NCBI GenBank assembly: GCA_048201935.1
Contig: DBFBGR010000013.1
Span: forward strand, 1-64,000
DNA length: 64,000 nt
Reading direction: 5' to 3'
Origin: MGBC124762 sp048201935
Lineage (GTDB): Bacteria > Bacillota > Clostridia > Oscillospirales > Oscillospiraceae
In this document: in pieces, positions 50,852 to 59,898 of the stretch
Layout: every line of letters begins with the position of its first letter
How positions within the stretch are numbered: position 1 is the first letter of the stretch
Notes under the pieces: generated by a model
What the model was told of the DNA's origin: nothing
Databases searched by the model: none
Seen by the model: only the letters and a program-made list of their open reading frames with translations
Translations under genes and position numbers: made by a program

Positions 50852-51961
50852 ATGCCGAGCTGGAAGACCTGCCTGCGCATCGGCGTCAGCGTGTTCGCGC
50901 TGTTTTTGTGCATTCGCTATTGGGATATCATGGTGGATTTTCTCCTCCTAGCCTTCCACGCCGCCACCCCCATCCTGGCCGGCGGGGCCATCGCCTTCAT
51001 CCTCAACATCCCCATGCGCTTTTTCGAGCGGCATTTCTTCCCGGGCAGCAAAAAGCCCTGGATGCCCCCGGTCCGCCGTGGGGTGTGTCTGCTGCTGGCC
51101 TTTTTATGCGTGGGTATCATCCTCACCGCCCTGGCTTTGCTGGTCATCCCTGAGCTCGTCGACTGCGCCGAGCTGCTGATGGCGACCGTCCCCGGCACCC
51201 TCCAGAGCATCACCGCCGCTGTGGCGGAGTCCGACCTGGCCAGCCCCGAGCTTTCTCAGTGGCTCAACGGCCTCAACTGGCAAGAGCTCATCGAAAAGGT
51301 GGGCGGCGTGCTCCTCAGCGGCTTCGGCAGCGTGGCGGGCATGGCCGCCGAGGTCATCGGTTCGGTGATCTCGGTCACCTTCAACTCCCTCATGGCCCTC
51401 ATCTTCGCCGTCTACGTGCTGGCGGGCAAGGAGCAGCTGGGCCGCCAGGCCAAGACTCTGGCCCGGAAGTATGTGAAAAAGAGCTGGCGGGAGAAGGTGG
51501 TCCACGTGCTGGCGGTGGTGGAGGACTGCTTCCACGACTATATCGTGGGCAAGGGCGCGGACGCGGTGGTCCTGGGCGTGATGTGCGCGGTGGGCATGCT
51601 CATCTTCGGCTTCCCCTTTGCCGCGGTGGTGGGCACGGTGGTGGGCTTCACCGCCCTCATCCCCGTCATCGGCGGCTATATCGGCGGCTTCATCGGCTTT
51701 TTGCTGATCCTCACCGTCTCGCCCCTTCGGGCGGCGCTGTTTCTGCTGTACCTCGTCATTTTGCAGCAGGTGGAAGGCAACTTTATCTACCCCAAGATCA
51801 TCGGCAAGACCCTGGGCCTGCCCGGCATCTGGGTGCTGGCCGCCGTCATCATTGGCGGCGGGACCATGGGCGTGATCGGGATGCTCCTGGGCGTGCCCAT
51901 CGCCGCCGCCCTCTATCGGCTCTTGAAGGAGGACGTGAGCCGCCGCCCCAACCGGACCTGA
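50852..51961 (+). CDS. AI-2E family transporter
   Basis: 369 residues, ATG after GAAGGGAAG. Eight membrane helices in the pattern of the TqsA/YdiK family, with GGAIAFILNIPMRFFER, a coiled soluble part (about 120-150) and GFTALIPVIGGYIGGFIGFL. Members export small solutes or ions; the AI-2 name is historical. It follows the HD-GYP gene by 18 bp and ends at a terminator. Confidence 0.88.
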   Translation: MPSWKTCLRIGVSVFALFLCIRYWDIMVDFLLLAFHAATPILAGGAIAFILNIPMRFFERHFFPGSKKPWMPPVRRGVCLLLAFLCVGIILTALALLVIPELVDCAELLMATVPGTLQSITAAVAESDLASPELSQWLNGLNWQELIEKVGGVLLSGFGSVAGMAAEVIGSVISVTFNSLMALIFAVYVLAGKEQLGRQAKTLARKYVKKSWREKVVHVLAVVEDCFHDYIVGKGADAVVLGVMCAVGMLIFGFPFAAVVGTVVGFTALIPVIGGYIGGFIGFLLILTVSPLRAALFLLYLVILQQVEGNFIYPKIIGKTLGLPGIWVLAAVIIGGGTMGVIGMLLGVPIAAALYRLLKEDVSRRPNRT

Positions 51962-51970
51962 AAAACAGCA

Positions 51971-52007
51971 AAAAAGACCCTCTCCCGAAGGAGAGGGTCT
52001 TTTTTTG
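51971..52007 (+). terminator. Terminator of the Hpt/HD-GYP/transporter operon
   Basis: AAAAAGACCCTCTCC and GGAGAGGGTCTTTTT around CGAA. The remaining 70 bp up to the convergent symporter gene show nothing I can name. Confidence 0.9.
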
Positions 52008-52076
52008 CTGGGGAAACGTAGTGCGGAGCGCGCCGCTCGGCAAGAATCGGACCGCCGACCAGGCTACCCGATGGAC

Positions 52077-53717
52077 TTACTCCACCGTGGCGGCCTCCTG
52101 GGCAGCCTGCACGTCGGGGAAGGCGGAGTACATGGGCTCCACGTCCAGTTTACGGAAGCGGCGGTCCACGTAGTTCTTGGTGATCTTCATCACTACGCCG
52201 CTGAGACTGAGCACGCCGATGAGGTTGGGAATGGCCATCAGGCCGTTGAAGGTGTCGCTCAGGTCCCAGGCCAGTTGAAGGCTCATGGTGGCCCCCACCA
52301 CGATGAAGGCCACGAAGACCACCTTGTAGCCCATAGTGGCCTTGCGGCCAAAGAGGTACTCAAAGGCCGTCGCGCCATAGTGGCTCCAGCCCAGCACCGT
52401 GGAGAAGGCGAAGAGCAAAATGGCGATGGCGATGAAGGCCGAGCCCGCCTTGCCAAAGACCTGGGAGAAGGAATAACTCACATAGGCGCTGGACTCCAGC
52501 CGGGCGTAGCCCTGCTGGGCGTATTCGGCCTTCAGAGCCTTCACGCTGCCGTCGTCGTTGAGGTCGAAGTAGAGCCCCAGATCGTCGGTCCGGGCGTCCA
52601 GCACCAGCTCCTGGGCCTGGCCGGCGGCGTCGGTAAAGGTCAGGATCTCGTTGGCCTGGCCGGTGGTGGTGTTCACCAGGTTGGTGGAGGTGAGAATGAC
52701 CAGGGCGGTGAGGGTACACACCACGATGGTGTCCATAAACACCTCAAAAATGCCCCACATGCCCTGCTTCACCGGCTCCTTCACGTTGGAGGAGGAGTGG
52801 ACCATGACGCTGGAGCCCAGGCCCGCCTCGTTGGAGAAGACCCCTCGCTTCATACCCCAGGTGACAGCCAGCTTGACCCCGGTACCCACGATGCCGCCGC
52901 CCACAGCCTGGAGGCCGAAGGCCCCTTGGAAGATGGAGGCGAAGGCCGGACCGACGCGGGGCGCGTTGACCCCCACGATGACCAGAGCCCCCACCACGTA
53001 GATGATGGCCATAAAGGGCACCAGCTTCTCCGTCACCGCGGCGATGCGCTTGAGCCCGCCCAGGATGATGAGGGCGGCCAGGGCGGTGAGCACCACGCCG
53101 GTGACCCAGGTGGGGATGGCAAAGGCGCTTTTCATGTTGGAGGAGATGGAGTGGATCTGGCTCATGTTGCCGATGCCGAAGCTGGCGATGACGGCGAAGA
53201 CGCTGAAGAGCACCGCCAGTACAGCGCCGATGTGCCGGCAGCCCTTATAGCTGCCCAGGCCGTCCCGGAGGTAGTACATGGCGCCGCCCTGCCACTCGCC
53301 CGCGTCGTTCTTGCGGCGGTAGAAGATGCCCAGCACGTTTTCCGAGAAGTTGGTCATCATGCCAAAGATGGCCACGATCCACATCCAGAAGATGGCCCCC
53401 GGGCCGCCCAGGGCGATGGCGGTGGCCACACCTACGATGTTGCCCGTGCCGATGGTGGCCGCCAGAGCGGTGCAGAGGCTCTGGAACTGGCTGATGGACT
53501 TGTCCTCCTTGCCGGTGTGAGCGGTGACGTGGCGGTTGGTGAAAATGCCGCCGATGGTGCTCTTCATCCAGTGGCCGAAGTGGCTCACCTGGAAGACCTT
53601 GGTGAGCAGGGTCATCAAAATGCCCGTGCCCACCAGCAGTACCAGCATGGGAACGCCCCACACAAAGTCGTTGACCACGCCGTTGACGCTGGCAATCCAT
53701 TCGCCCAGTTTTTCCAT
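52077..53717 (-). CDS. Sodium:alanine symporter (AGCS family) with a large inserted loop
   Basis: 546 residues, ATG after GAGGAGAG; about 11 membrane helices. Signatures: FQSLCTALAATIGTGNIVGVATA, GGPGAIFWMWIVAIFGM, KRGVFSNEAGLGSS and FAFSTVLGWSHYG. Members import alanine or glycine with sodium. Family members usually have about 450-480 residues; here roughly 60 polar residues (about 355-415, with LYFDLNDDGSVKALKAEY) are inserted before the last helices. No glycine riboswitch was seen: the leader is about 50 bases. Confidence 0.92.
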   Translation of the reverse strand: MEKLGEWIASVNGVVNDFVWGVPMLVLLVGTGILMTLLTKVFQVSHFGHWMKSTIGGIFTNRHVTAHTGKEDKSISQFQSLCTALAATIGTGNIVGVATAIALGGPGAIFWMWIVAIFGMMTNFSENVLGIFYRRKNDAGEWQGGAMYYLRDGLGSYKGCRHIGAVLAVLFSVFAVIASFGIGNMSQIHSISSNMKSAFAIPTWVTGVVLTALAALIILGGLKRIAAVTEKLVPFMAIIYVVGALVIVGVNAPRVGPAFASIFQGAFGLQAVGGGIVGTGVKLAVTWGMKRGVFSNEAGLGSSVMVHSSSNVKEPVKQGMWGIFEVFMDTIVVCTLTALVILTSTNLVNTTTGQANEILTFTDAAGQAQELVLDARTDDLGLYFDLNDDGSVKALKAEYAQQGYARLESSAYVSYSFSQVFGKAGSAFIAIAILLFAFSTVLGWSHYGATAFEYLFGRKATMGYKVVFVAFIVVGATMSLQLAWDLSDTFNGLMAIPNLIGVLSLSGVVMKITKNYVDRRFRKLDVEPMYSAFPDVQAAQEAATVE

Positions 53718-53773
53718 GGGTCTTCTCTCCTCTCTCGCGCGCTTTTACACGCTAGCGAAAAAAATACGACGAC

Positions 53774-53802
53774 ATTTTACCATATTTGCAAGTTGGGCGC
53801 AA
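53774..53802 (-). promoter_or_regulatory. sigma-A type promoter of the alanine symporter
   Basis: Minus strand TTGCGC, 17 bp, TAAAAT. Confidence 0.65.
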
Positions 53803-53873
53803 GAAAAATTCATGGGGGAAATGCCAAAAATCCAGCCCGGAGGCAAAAAGCCCCTTGTGCGATTTACCCGCGC

Positions 53874-53902
53874 TTGACGGCGCTAGCCGGCGGTGGTATG
53901 AT
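53874..53902 (+). promoter_or_regulatory. sigma-A type promoter of the GH43/esterase operon
   Basis: TTGACG, 17 bp, TATGAT, 40 bp before the GH43 start. It shows that longer upstream readings of that gene are not translated. Confidence 0.7.
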
Positions 53903-53941
53903 GGACATGACCGCTTGACCAGAGAGGAGAGAGGGCTGAAA

Positions 53942-55483
53942 ATGGGCCTTTATAACTGCGCGCCGGAAGGGGCAAAAACCTACCAAAACCCCATCCTGGC
54001 CATGGACCTCAGCGACCCCGACGCCATCCGGGTGGGGGAGGACTACTACCTGGTGGCCTCGTCCTTCACCTACCTGCCCGGGGTGCCGGTGCTCCACTCC
54101 AAGGACCTGGTCCACTGGCGGCAAATTGCTTGGTGCGTGGAGTCTCTGCCCTTTGAGCGCTACGACCAGCCCTGCCACGGCGCGGGGACCTGGGCCCCGG
54201 CCATCCGCTACCACGACGGGCTTTTCTATGTATACATCCCCCTGCCCGACGAGGGCATCTTCGTCACCACCGCCCAGGACCCCGCCGGGCCCTGGAGCCC
54301 GCTCCACTGCGTGTGGGAGGGCAAGGGCTGGATCGACCCCTGCCCCTTCTGGGACGACGACGGCAGGGCCTATTTGGCCCACGCCTTTGCCCGGAGCCGC
54401 TGCGGCATCAAGCACCGCATCGACGTGTGCGCCATGGCCCCCGACGGCATGCGCTTGCTGGACGAGGGGACCCAGGTCTTCAACGACCCCGATAAGCACC
54501 CCACCATGGAGGGGCCGAAGTTTTACAAGAAGGACGGCTGGTACTACATCTTTGTCCCCGCCGGTGGGGTGGGCACCGGCTGGCAGACAGTGCTGCGCGC
54601 GCGTTCTCCTCTGGGGCCTTACGAGGACAAGATCGTCCTCCACCAAGGGACTACCCCGGTGAACGGCCCCCACCAAGGGGCCTGGGTGGACACGCCGGAT
54701 GGGGCGGACTGGTTCCTCCACTTCCAGGAGAAGGGGGTCTACGGCCGGGTGCTCCACCTCCAGCCCATGTCCTGGCGAGACGGCTGGCCCATCATGGGAG
54801 AAAAGCCCAACGGCCAGGGCGTAGGCCAGCCGGTGCTGTCCCACGCCTTGGCTCTGCCTGACAAGGTAAACGCCTTTACAATGACCGCTGACGACGACTT
54901 TTCCGGGGACAAGCTGGCCCTCCAGTGGCAGTGGCAGGCCAACCCCAGGCCGGACTGGTACGGCTTGGACGGCGGTCTGCGCCTACGCATACTCCCCTGC
55001 GTCCGGGGCGAGAGCCTTTTGTGGTACATGCCCAACGTCCTGACCCAGATGCCCCAGGCCTGGAGCTACACCATGGAGGCGGCCCTGACCCTGGCCGGGC
55101 AAGGCGAGGGCGACGAAGCTGGTATCGCCGTCATGGGCCACAGCTACTCCGCCCTGGCCCTGCAAAAGACGGCCCAGGGCCACAGCCTGGTCCTCTACCG
55201 GGGCGCGGTGACCGAGCAGAGCGCCCAGGGCGTGGCCTCTGAGGAGGAAGCGCTGCGCCTGCCCTGGGAAGGGGACAGCGTCACCCTGCGGCTCCACTTC
55301 TTCGAGGGCGGCAGCGTCACCTACGGCTACCTTCGCCCCGACGGCGGCGAGGAGCCGCTGACCGGGTCCTTCTACGCCGGGCCGTCGTCCTGGTCGGGGG
55401 CCAAGCCCGCCCTCTTTGCCCGCAATGTCCGCAACGCCCCCGGCGGCAGCGCGCTGTTCCACAAGGTCACGTTTACAAATTGA
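53942..55483 (+). CDS. Glycoside hydrolase family 43 (beta-xylosidase/arabinofuranosidase type)
   Basis: 513 residues without a signal peptide, so cytoplasmic; ATG after GAGGAGAGAGGG. The five-bladed propeller has the three catalytic acids: base Asp in DLSDPDAIRVGEDYYLVASS, pKa-setting Asp in GWIDPCPFWDDDG and acid Glu in PTMEGPKFYKKDG. The C-terminal 190 residues form the beta-sandwich often joined to GH43. It would trim xylo- or arabino-oligosaccharides after uptake. The next gene is a surface esterase, and together they suggest plant polysaccharide use. No transporter is in the operon. Confidence 0.9.
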   Translation: MGLYNCAPEGAKTYQNPILAMDLSDPDAIRVGEDYYLVASSFTYLPGVPVLHSKDLVHWRQIAWCVESLPFERYDQPCHGAGTWAPAIRYHDGLFYVYIPLPDEGIFVTTAQDPAGPWSPLHCVWEGKGWIDPCPFWDDDGRAYLAHAFARSRCGIKHRIDVCAMAPDGMRLLDEGTQVFNDPDKHPTMEGPKFYKKDGWYYIFVPAGGVGTGWQTVLRARSPLGPYEDKIVLHQGTTPVNGPHQGAWVDTPDGADWFLHFQEKGVYGRVLHLQPMSWRDGWPIMGEKPNGQGVGQPVLSHALALPDKVNAFTMTADDDFSGDKLALQWQWQANPRPDWYGLDGGLRLRILPCVRGESLLWYMPNVLTQMPQAWSYTMEAALTLAGQGEGDEAGIAVMGHSYSALALQKTAQGHSLVLYRGAVTEQSAQGVASEEEALRLPWEGDSVTLRLHFFEGGSVTYGYLRPDGGEEPLTGSFYAGPSSWSGAKPALFARNVRNAPGGSALFHKVTFTN

Positions 55484-55507
55484 TATTTATAAATAGGAGG
55501 TATCCCC

Positions 55508-58291
55508 ATGAAACGTGTACTTTCCCTGGCTCTGGTCCTCTGTCTGTGTTTGGGCCTGGCTGTGGTCCCCGCCGCCGCGGCGGAGGCCAACGTCTTCCGT
55601 CCCGCGGTCAGCCCCGGCCTCACCGAGACCGAGACCACAGTGGACACCGGCATCCCCGGCATGACGCTCACCATCGGCGCGGACGAGTGGAGCGTCACCG
55701 CTCTGGACATCCCCATGGAGTCGGCCTCCGGGGTCAGCTACCAGAGCTTTCTCACCGGCAAGGCCAACCCCAAGACCGCCGAGGGTAAGGGGACTTATTT
55801 CTCCTTTGTCTTCGACGACAGCGTGAAGACCGGCGCGCTGGAGCTGATGTACCGGCTCAATTCAGGAAAGGCGTTTTATATCATGGATAACGGCGAAGCG
55901 ATGGACGGATTTGACGGCTCCAAGCTGGAGGTCAGCGCGGATACCTCCACCACCCTGATCGTTCAGGGCGGCCACACCTACACCGTCTACGCCAGCGGCT
56001 CCAAGCTGCGCCTCTACGGCTGCGCCTTCCAGAACGTGGAGCCCCAGGAGGTTTTTGCCGCTGAGATCGCCGCCTTCCCCTTTGACCGGGTGAAGGGGAC
56101 CAACGCCGACGCAGCCCATGTGGACGAGGACCTGGCCCTCATGGACAGCTACGAGAGCCAATTCGGCTCCTGCGACGTGTCCTGGACCTCCTCGGCACCC
56201 AACGTGGTGGATGTGAACGGCGCTGTGAGCTGCCAGAAAGCCGAGACCCAGGTGAAGCTCACCGGCCACTTCTCCGTCCAGGAAAACCGCGCCCTGGCTG
56301 CCGACGTGACCTTCGAGCTCACCGTGCTGGCCGACCCTGACGACGACTCCGCCGTGGCCGTGGCCAAGGAGGTCCTGACCCTGGGCGACACCACCGCCGT
56401 CAAGCGGGACCTGGAGCTGCCCACGGTGGGCAAGCGGGGCTGCGCCATCGCCTGGAAGAGCTCGGATGAGAGCGTAGTGGGTCATGACGGCAAGGTCTAT
56501 CCCGCCGCCGACGTGGACCAGAAGGCCACCCTCACCGCCACCATCACCCGGGGCGACGCGGCGGTGACGAAGACCTTCGATATCACCGTGGCGGGTGTCG
56601 TCCCTGTGACCCTGGACGCATGGCAATACAGCGGTGTTGGCGGCAGCGGCGTTCGGTTTACCCCGACGGACGGGGCTTATCTGGTCCTGGTCAACCTCAC
56701 CTGCAACGATTCCAATCCCGACCCTGACGACGTGGCCACCATCACCGTCTACGCCGCCGACGGCACGAAAAAGGCCAGTCGGGAGCTGAATTTGGTGGAG
56801 TACTTCACCGGGGTCCCCGTGGGCCAGAGCCAGTGCATCGGCGTGGGCCTTCCTATGGACGGCGGCGACTACTTTGAGCTCACCGTCCAAAACACCCGCA
56901 CCGGAGCCCAACTCATCCAGCCCAAGCGCAACGACGACACCTTGACCGAAGGAGCCAAGGTCTACGTGGTGGGCGACTCCACCGCCAGCGTCTACGGCGA
57001 CGACCGCTACCCCCGCAAGGGCTGGGCTCAGATGCTGGGCGGCTACTTCGACGGCGTGGAGGTGGTGGACCTGGCCCTGTCTGGCCGCTCCTCGAGGAGC
57101 TTCAAGGACGAGGCCAACTACCAGACCTTGAAAAACAGCCTGAAAAAGGGCGACTACCTCATCATCCAGTTCGGCCATAACGACAACAAGGCCGACACTT
57201 ACGCCGACCCCGAGCCCGATTTCCACACCGCCCTCCAGGACCCCACCTCCTTCCAAAGCTCCATGCTGGAGTACATCCAACTGGCCTGGGAGAAGGGGGC
57301 CAAGCCCGTGGTGGCCACCTCCATCTCCCGGCGCAAGCTCTCCGACGCCGAGCTGGAGAAGTACGTCCTGGCCGCCCGGACCGTCAGCACCACCACCTGC
57401 ACGCCCTGCATCGACCTCTATGGGGCCACCAACGCCTGGATCAATGAAGTGGGCGTGGACGCGGCCCAGGACATGTTCAACTGCGTCAAGCCCCACGACA
57501 GCCGCTTTGTGGGCTACGCGCCCTTTGCCGGGTCTGAGTTCTACGAGAAGGGCTCCAGCGACGACACCCACCTGAACATCTACGGCGCGGATACCATCGC
57601 CCAGTGGTTCGTCAAGCTCATGACCGAGCAGGGCCTGCCCCTGGCGGCCAAGGTCAACGGCTACAACGCCCAGTGGCCCATGCCCTCCTATGCCGACGCC
57701 ACCGACGCCACCGCTGGTGCGGGCGGCTACAGCGACGTGACCGCCGCCGACTGGTTCGCCGCCAGCGTCCAGCGTGTCACTGCCGCCGGAGTCTTTGCCG
57801 GCACCGGCAACGGCGGCTTCCAGCCCGACCAGACCATGAGCCGGGCCATGGTGGCCACCGTGCTCCACCGCCTGGCGGGCAGCCCCGCGGCCCAGAACGC
57901 CAAGACCTTCCCCGACGTGGCCGCCGACGCTTGGTATGCCGCCGCCGCGGCCTGGGCGGGGGAGCGGGGCATAGTGGCCGGCTATGAGGATGGCCGCTTT
58001 GCCCCGGAGGACCCCATCACCCGGGAGCAGTTGGCCGTGATGGTCTTCCGCTTCGCGCTGAAATACGGTCTTTGGCGCGAGGATGACGCAGTCACCGCCA
58101 TGGAGGATATGCCCGCCATCTACTCCGACTTCTTTACCGCCGGGGATTGGGCCGCGGAGTCCCTTCAGTGGCTCACCGCCAAGGGCCTGCTCACTGGTAA
58201 GCCCGGCGGGTTGCTGGACCCCAAGGGCCCCGTCACCCGGGCGGAGGCCGCCGCCATTTTGGACCGGCTGTTGACCATGATGGGCAAATAA
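55508..58291 (+). CDS. Surface SGNH/GDSL esterase (rhamnogalacturonan-acetylesterase-like) with Ig-like and SLH domains
   Basis: 927 residues; ATG after AGGAGGT. A signal peptide (1-24, SLALVLCLCLGLAVVPAAAA) is followed by a beta-sandwich, two Ig-like domains of the 'atrophied' bacterial kind (about 180-370; WTSSAPNVVDVNG and WKSSDESVVGHDGK), and an SGNH esterase with GDS at 489-491, QFGHND and DDTHLNIYGA (catalytic Asp/His). The C-terminus (about 740-927) has three SLH repeats (FQPDQTMSRAMVATVLHRLA, FAPEDPITREQLAVMVFRFA, LDPKGPVTRAEAAAILDRLL), which bind secondary wall polymers. It should deacetylate pectin or xylan at the cell surface. It lies 24 bp after GH43. Confidence 0.9.
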   Translation: MKRVLSLALVLCLCLGLAVVPAAAAEANVFRPAVSPGLTETETTVDTGIPGMTLTIGADEWSVTALDIPMESASGVSYQSFLTGKANPKTAEGKGTYFSFVFDDSVKTGALELMYRLNSGKAFYIMDNGEAMDGFDGSKLEVSADTSTTLIVQGGHTYTVYASGSKLRLYGCAFQNVEPQEVFAAEIAAFPFDRVKGTNADAAHVDEDLALMDSYESQFGSCDVSWTSSAPNVVDVNGAVSCQKAETQVKLTGHFSVQENRALAADVTFELTVLADPDDDSAVAVAKEVLTLGDTTAVKRDLELPTVGKRGCAIAWKSSDESVVGHDGKVYPAADVDQKATLTATITRGDAAVTKTFDITVAGVVPVTLDAWQYSGVGGSGVRFTPTDGAYLVLVNLTCNDSNPDPDDVATITVYAADGTKKASRELNLVEYFTGVPVGQSQCIGVGLPMDGGDYFELTVQNTRTGAQLIQPKRNDDTLTEGAKVYVVGDSTASVYGDDRYPRKGWAQMLGGYFDGVEVVDLALSGRSSRSFKDEANYQTLKNSLKKGDYLIIQFGHNDNKADTYADPEPDFHTALQDPTSFQSSMLEYIQLAWEKGAKPVVATSISRRKLSDAELEKYVLAARTVSTTTCTPCIDLYGATNAWINEVGVDAAQDMFNCVKPHDSRFVGYAPFAGSEFYEKGSSDDTHLNIYGADTIAQWFVKLMTEQGLPLAAKVNGYNAQWPMPSYADATDATAGAGGYSDVTAADWFAASVQRVTAAGVFAGTGNGGFQPDQTMSRAMVATVLHRLAGSPAAQNAKTFPDVAADAWYAAAAAWAGERGIVAGYEDGRFAPEDPITREQLAVMVFRFALKYGLWREDDAVTAMEDMPAIYSDFFTAGDWAAESLQWLTAKGLLTGKPGGLLDPKGPVTRAEAAAILDRLLTMMGK

Positions 58292-58312
58292 ACGGCGCTT
58301 TTGTGGCAAAGG

Positions 58313-58348
58313 AAAACTCCCCAAGGCAAATAGCCTTGGGGAGTTTTT
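58313..58348. terminator. Bidirectional terminator, esterase operon and psd operon
   Basis: AAAACTCCCCAAGGC and GCCTTGGGGAGTTTT around AAATA with T-runs on both sides. Confidence 0.9.
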
Positions 58349-58366
58349 CATGCATTTTTTGCCTCT

Positions 58367-59227
58367 TCAGCCGCCCTCTCGCGCCTGGCCGATGGACTCG
58401 CCCATGAAGACCACCGTCTCCAGACCCAGGCCGCTGTTTTCCCAGATCTCCGGGTCCAGCCGAGCCGCTCCCTCGCGCAGCAGCACCACGATGGTGGAGC
58501 CGCCGAAGAGGAATTTGCCCTTCTCCTCGCCCTTTTTGTGGGGACCGGACCGGTGGTAGTTGTCGATCTTGCCCACGCATAAGGCCCCTACCTCGATCTG
58601 TGCCGCCTGGCCAAAGTGGGCGGTGTCCAGCACGGTGCACTCCCGGCTGTTTTGGTGGTAGACCGGGTAGCGGTGGAAGGCGATGGGCTGGACGGTGTGG
58701 AGCGCGCCGGGGATGGACCTCCAGCTCAGCTCCCGGCAGTCGTCAAAGTAGCAGTAGCGGTGGTAATTGTCTACGCTCAGGCGGAAGATGAGGCACATCC
58801 CGCCTTCAAATTCCCGGGCCAGGGCCGGGTCATCCAGCATTTGGGTCAGGCTGTATTCGCTGCCCTTGATATGGAAAACGCTGCCTGGCTCCACAGCGTA
58901 GGCGGTGAGCTTGGCGTCGCAGGGAGAGATGAGACCGTCTTCTATAGAGGCCGTCCCGGCTTTCAATGGACGGCAGAAAAAGTCGTTGTAGCTTTTGATA
59001 TCAGAGAGGTCGTAACGCGCCACGTCGATGTGGTTTTTGCGCGTAAAACCGGGGATAAAACGCTTGGAAAGAGAGGACGATAAGACCCGCCCCACCAGCT
59101 TGGATACCGGGGGACGGGTCACGGCCTTCAAGACCAGCCGCCCGGGGGCGGTGTTGTAGAGAAAACGCAGCGAGAGCCCCGGACGCAGGGCCTGGGGGTC
59201 CACGGTGGGGCGGCGCTCAGATGCCAT
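58367..59227 (-). CDS. psd: Phosphatidylserine decarboxylase
   Basis: 286 residues. The self-cleavage site that yields the pyruvoyl group is FGGST in GKFLFGGSTIVVLL near residue 245; other motifs are YNDFFCRPLK, ISPCDAKLTAY and HRYCYFDDC with the conserved His. It makes phosphatidylethanolamine. Its start overlaps the end of pssA by 11 bp. The form is the Psd-II-like one of Firmicutes. Confidence 0.94.
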   Translation of the reverse strand: MASERRPTVDPQALRPGLSLRFLYNTAPGRLVLKAVTRPPVSKLVGRVLSSSLSKRFIPGFTRKNHIDVARYDLSDIKSYNDFFCRPLKAGTASIEDGLISPCDAKLTAYAVEPGSVFHIKGSEYSLTQMLDDPALAREFEGGMCLIFRLSVDNYHRYCYFDDCRELSWRSIPGALHTVQPIAFHRYPVYHQNSRECTVLDTAHFGQAAQIEVGALCVGKIDNYHRSGPHKKGEEKGKFLFGGSTIVVLLREGAARLDPEIWENSGLGLETVVFMGESIGQAREGG

Positions 59228-59879
59228 AGTGGAGGAAGAGGTAGGCCAGCAGGATGATCTCCAAAGCGCCGATGAGGGCCAGCGCCAAAATGGGCTTCAG
59301 ACCCATTTTGTGGATACGAAGAGGCTTGAAGAGGAACAAGAAGCCCTGGACCACCATGAGGCACAGGCATACCGGCAGCAGGAAGGGGCTACGCAGGAGA
59401 GACTGGATCAGCAGAAGCTGGGGCCAGAGGAAGCCCGAGGAGGTGACGGGCAGGCCGGTGAAGGCCTTGGTGCCCGTCTCCAGCGCGTCCCCGGCCTGGA
59501 TGTTGAAGCTGGACAGGCGGATGATGGCCGCCAGCACGAAAAGGGGCGCGATGATATAAAAGGCGGCGAAGAAGGCGGGAGAGGCGCCGGGGGTCAGGGC
59601 CTTGGCCATGGCGTAGACCAGGGCGCAGGGCAGCAGGCCGAAGGAGATGGTGTCGGCAAAGGAGTCGATCTCGATGCCGTAGCGTTTCTCCTGCTCGGTG
59701 CGGTTTTTCTTAGACCGGGCCACCCGGCCATCAAAGCCGTCCAAAATGGCGCACAGGATCAGGCACACCCCAGCGGTCCAGGGATGGCCGTTGCCGGACA
59801 TCCCAAAGAGGGTGCCCGTCACGCCCAAAGCGGCGGAGAGGTAGGTGAGCCAAACGGTATAGTCGTAGTTTCCAAGCAT
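59217..59879 (-). CDS. pssA: CDP-diacylglycerol-serine O-phosphatidyltransferase
   Basis: 220 residues, about seven membrane helices, ATG with AGAGG upstream. The CDP-alcohol phosphatidyltransferase motif is DGFDGRVAR then GIEIDSFAD (D-x2-DG-x2-AR ... G-x3-D-x3-D). It makes phosphatidylserine, the substrate of the next gene, psd. Middle gene of a three-gene phospholipid operon. Confidence 0.93.
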   Translation of the reverse strand: MLGNYDYTVWLTYLSAALGVTGTLFGMSGNGHPWTAGVCLILCAILDGFDGRVARSKKNRTEQEKRYGIEIDSFADTISFGLLPCALVYAMAKALTPGASPAFFAAFYIIAPLFVLAAIIRLSSFNIQAGDALETGTKAFTGLPVTSSGFLWPQLLLIQSLLRSPFLLPVCLCLMVVQGFLFLFKPLRIHKMGLKPILALALIGALEIILLAYLFLHYGI

Positions 59880-59898
59880 ATGCTTTCGCCTCTGTCTC

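Noticed and set aside
53718..53773. Glycine riboswitch before the alanine symporter
   Set aside because: The leader is about 50 bases and shows no glycine aptamer features.
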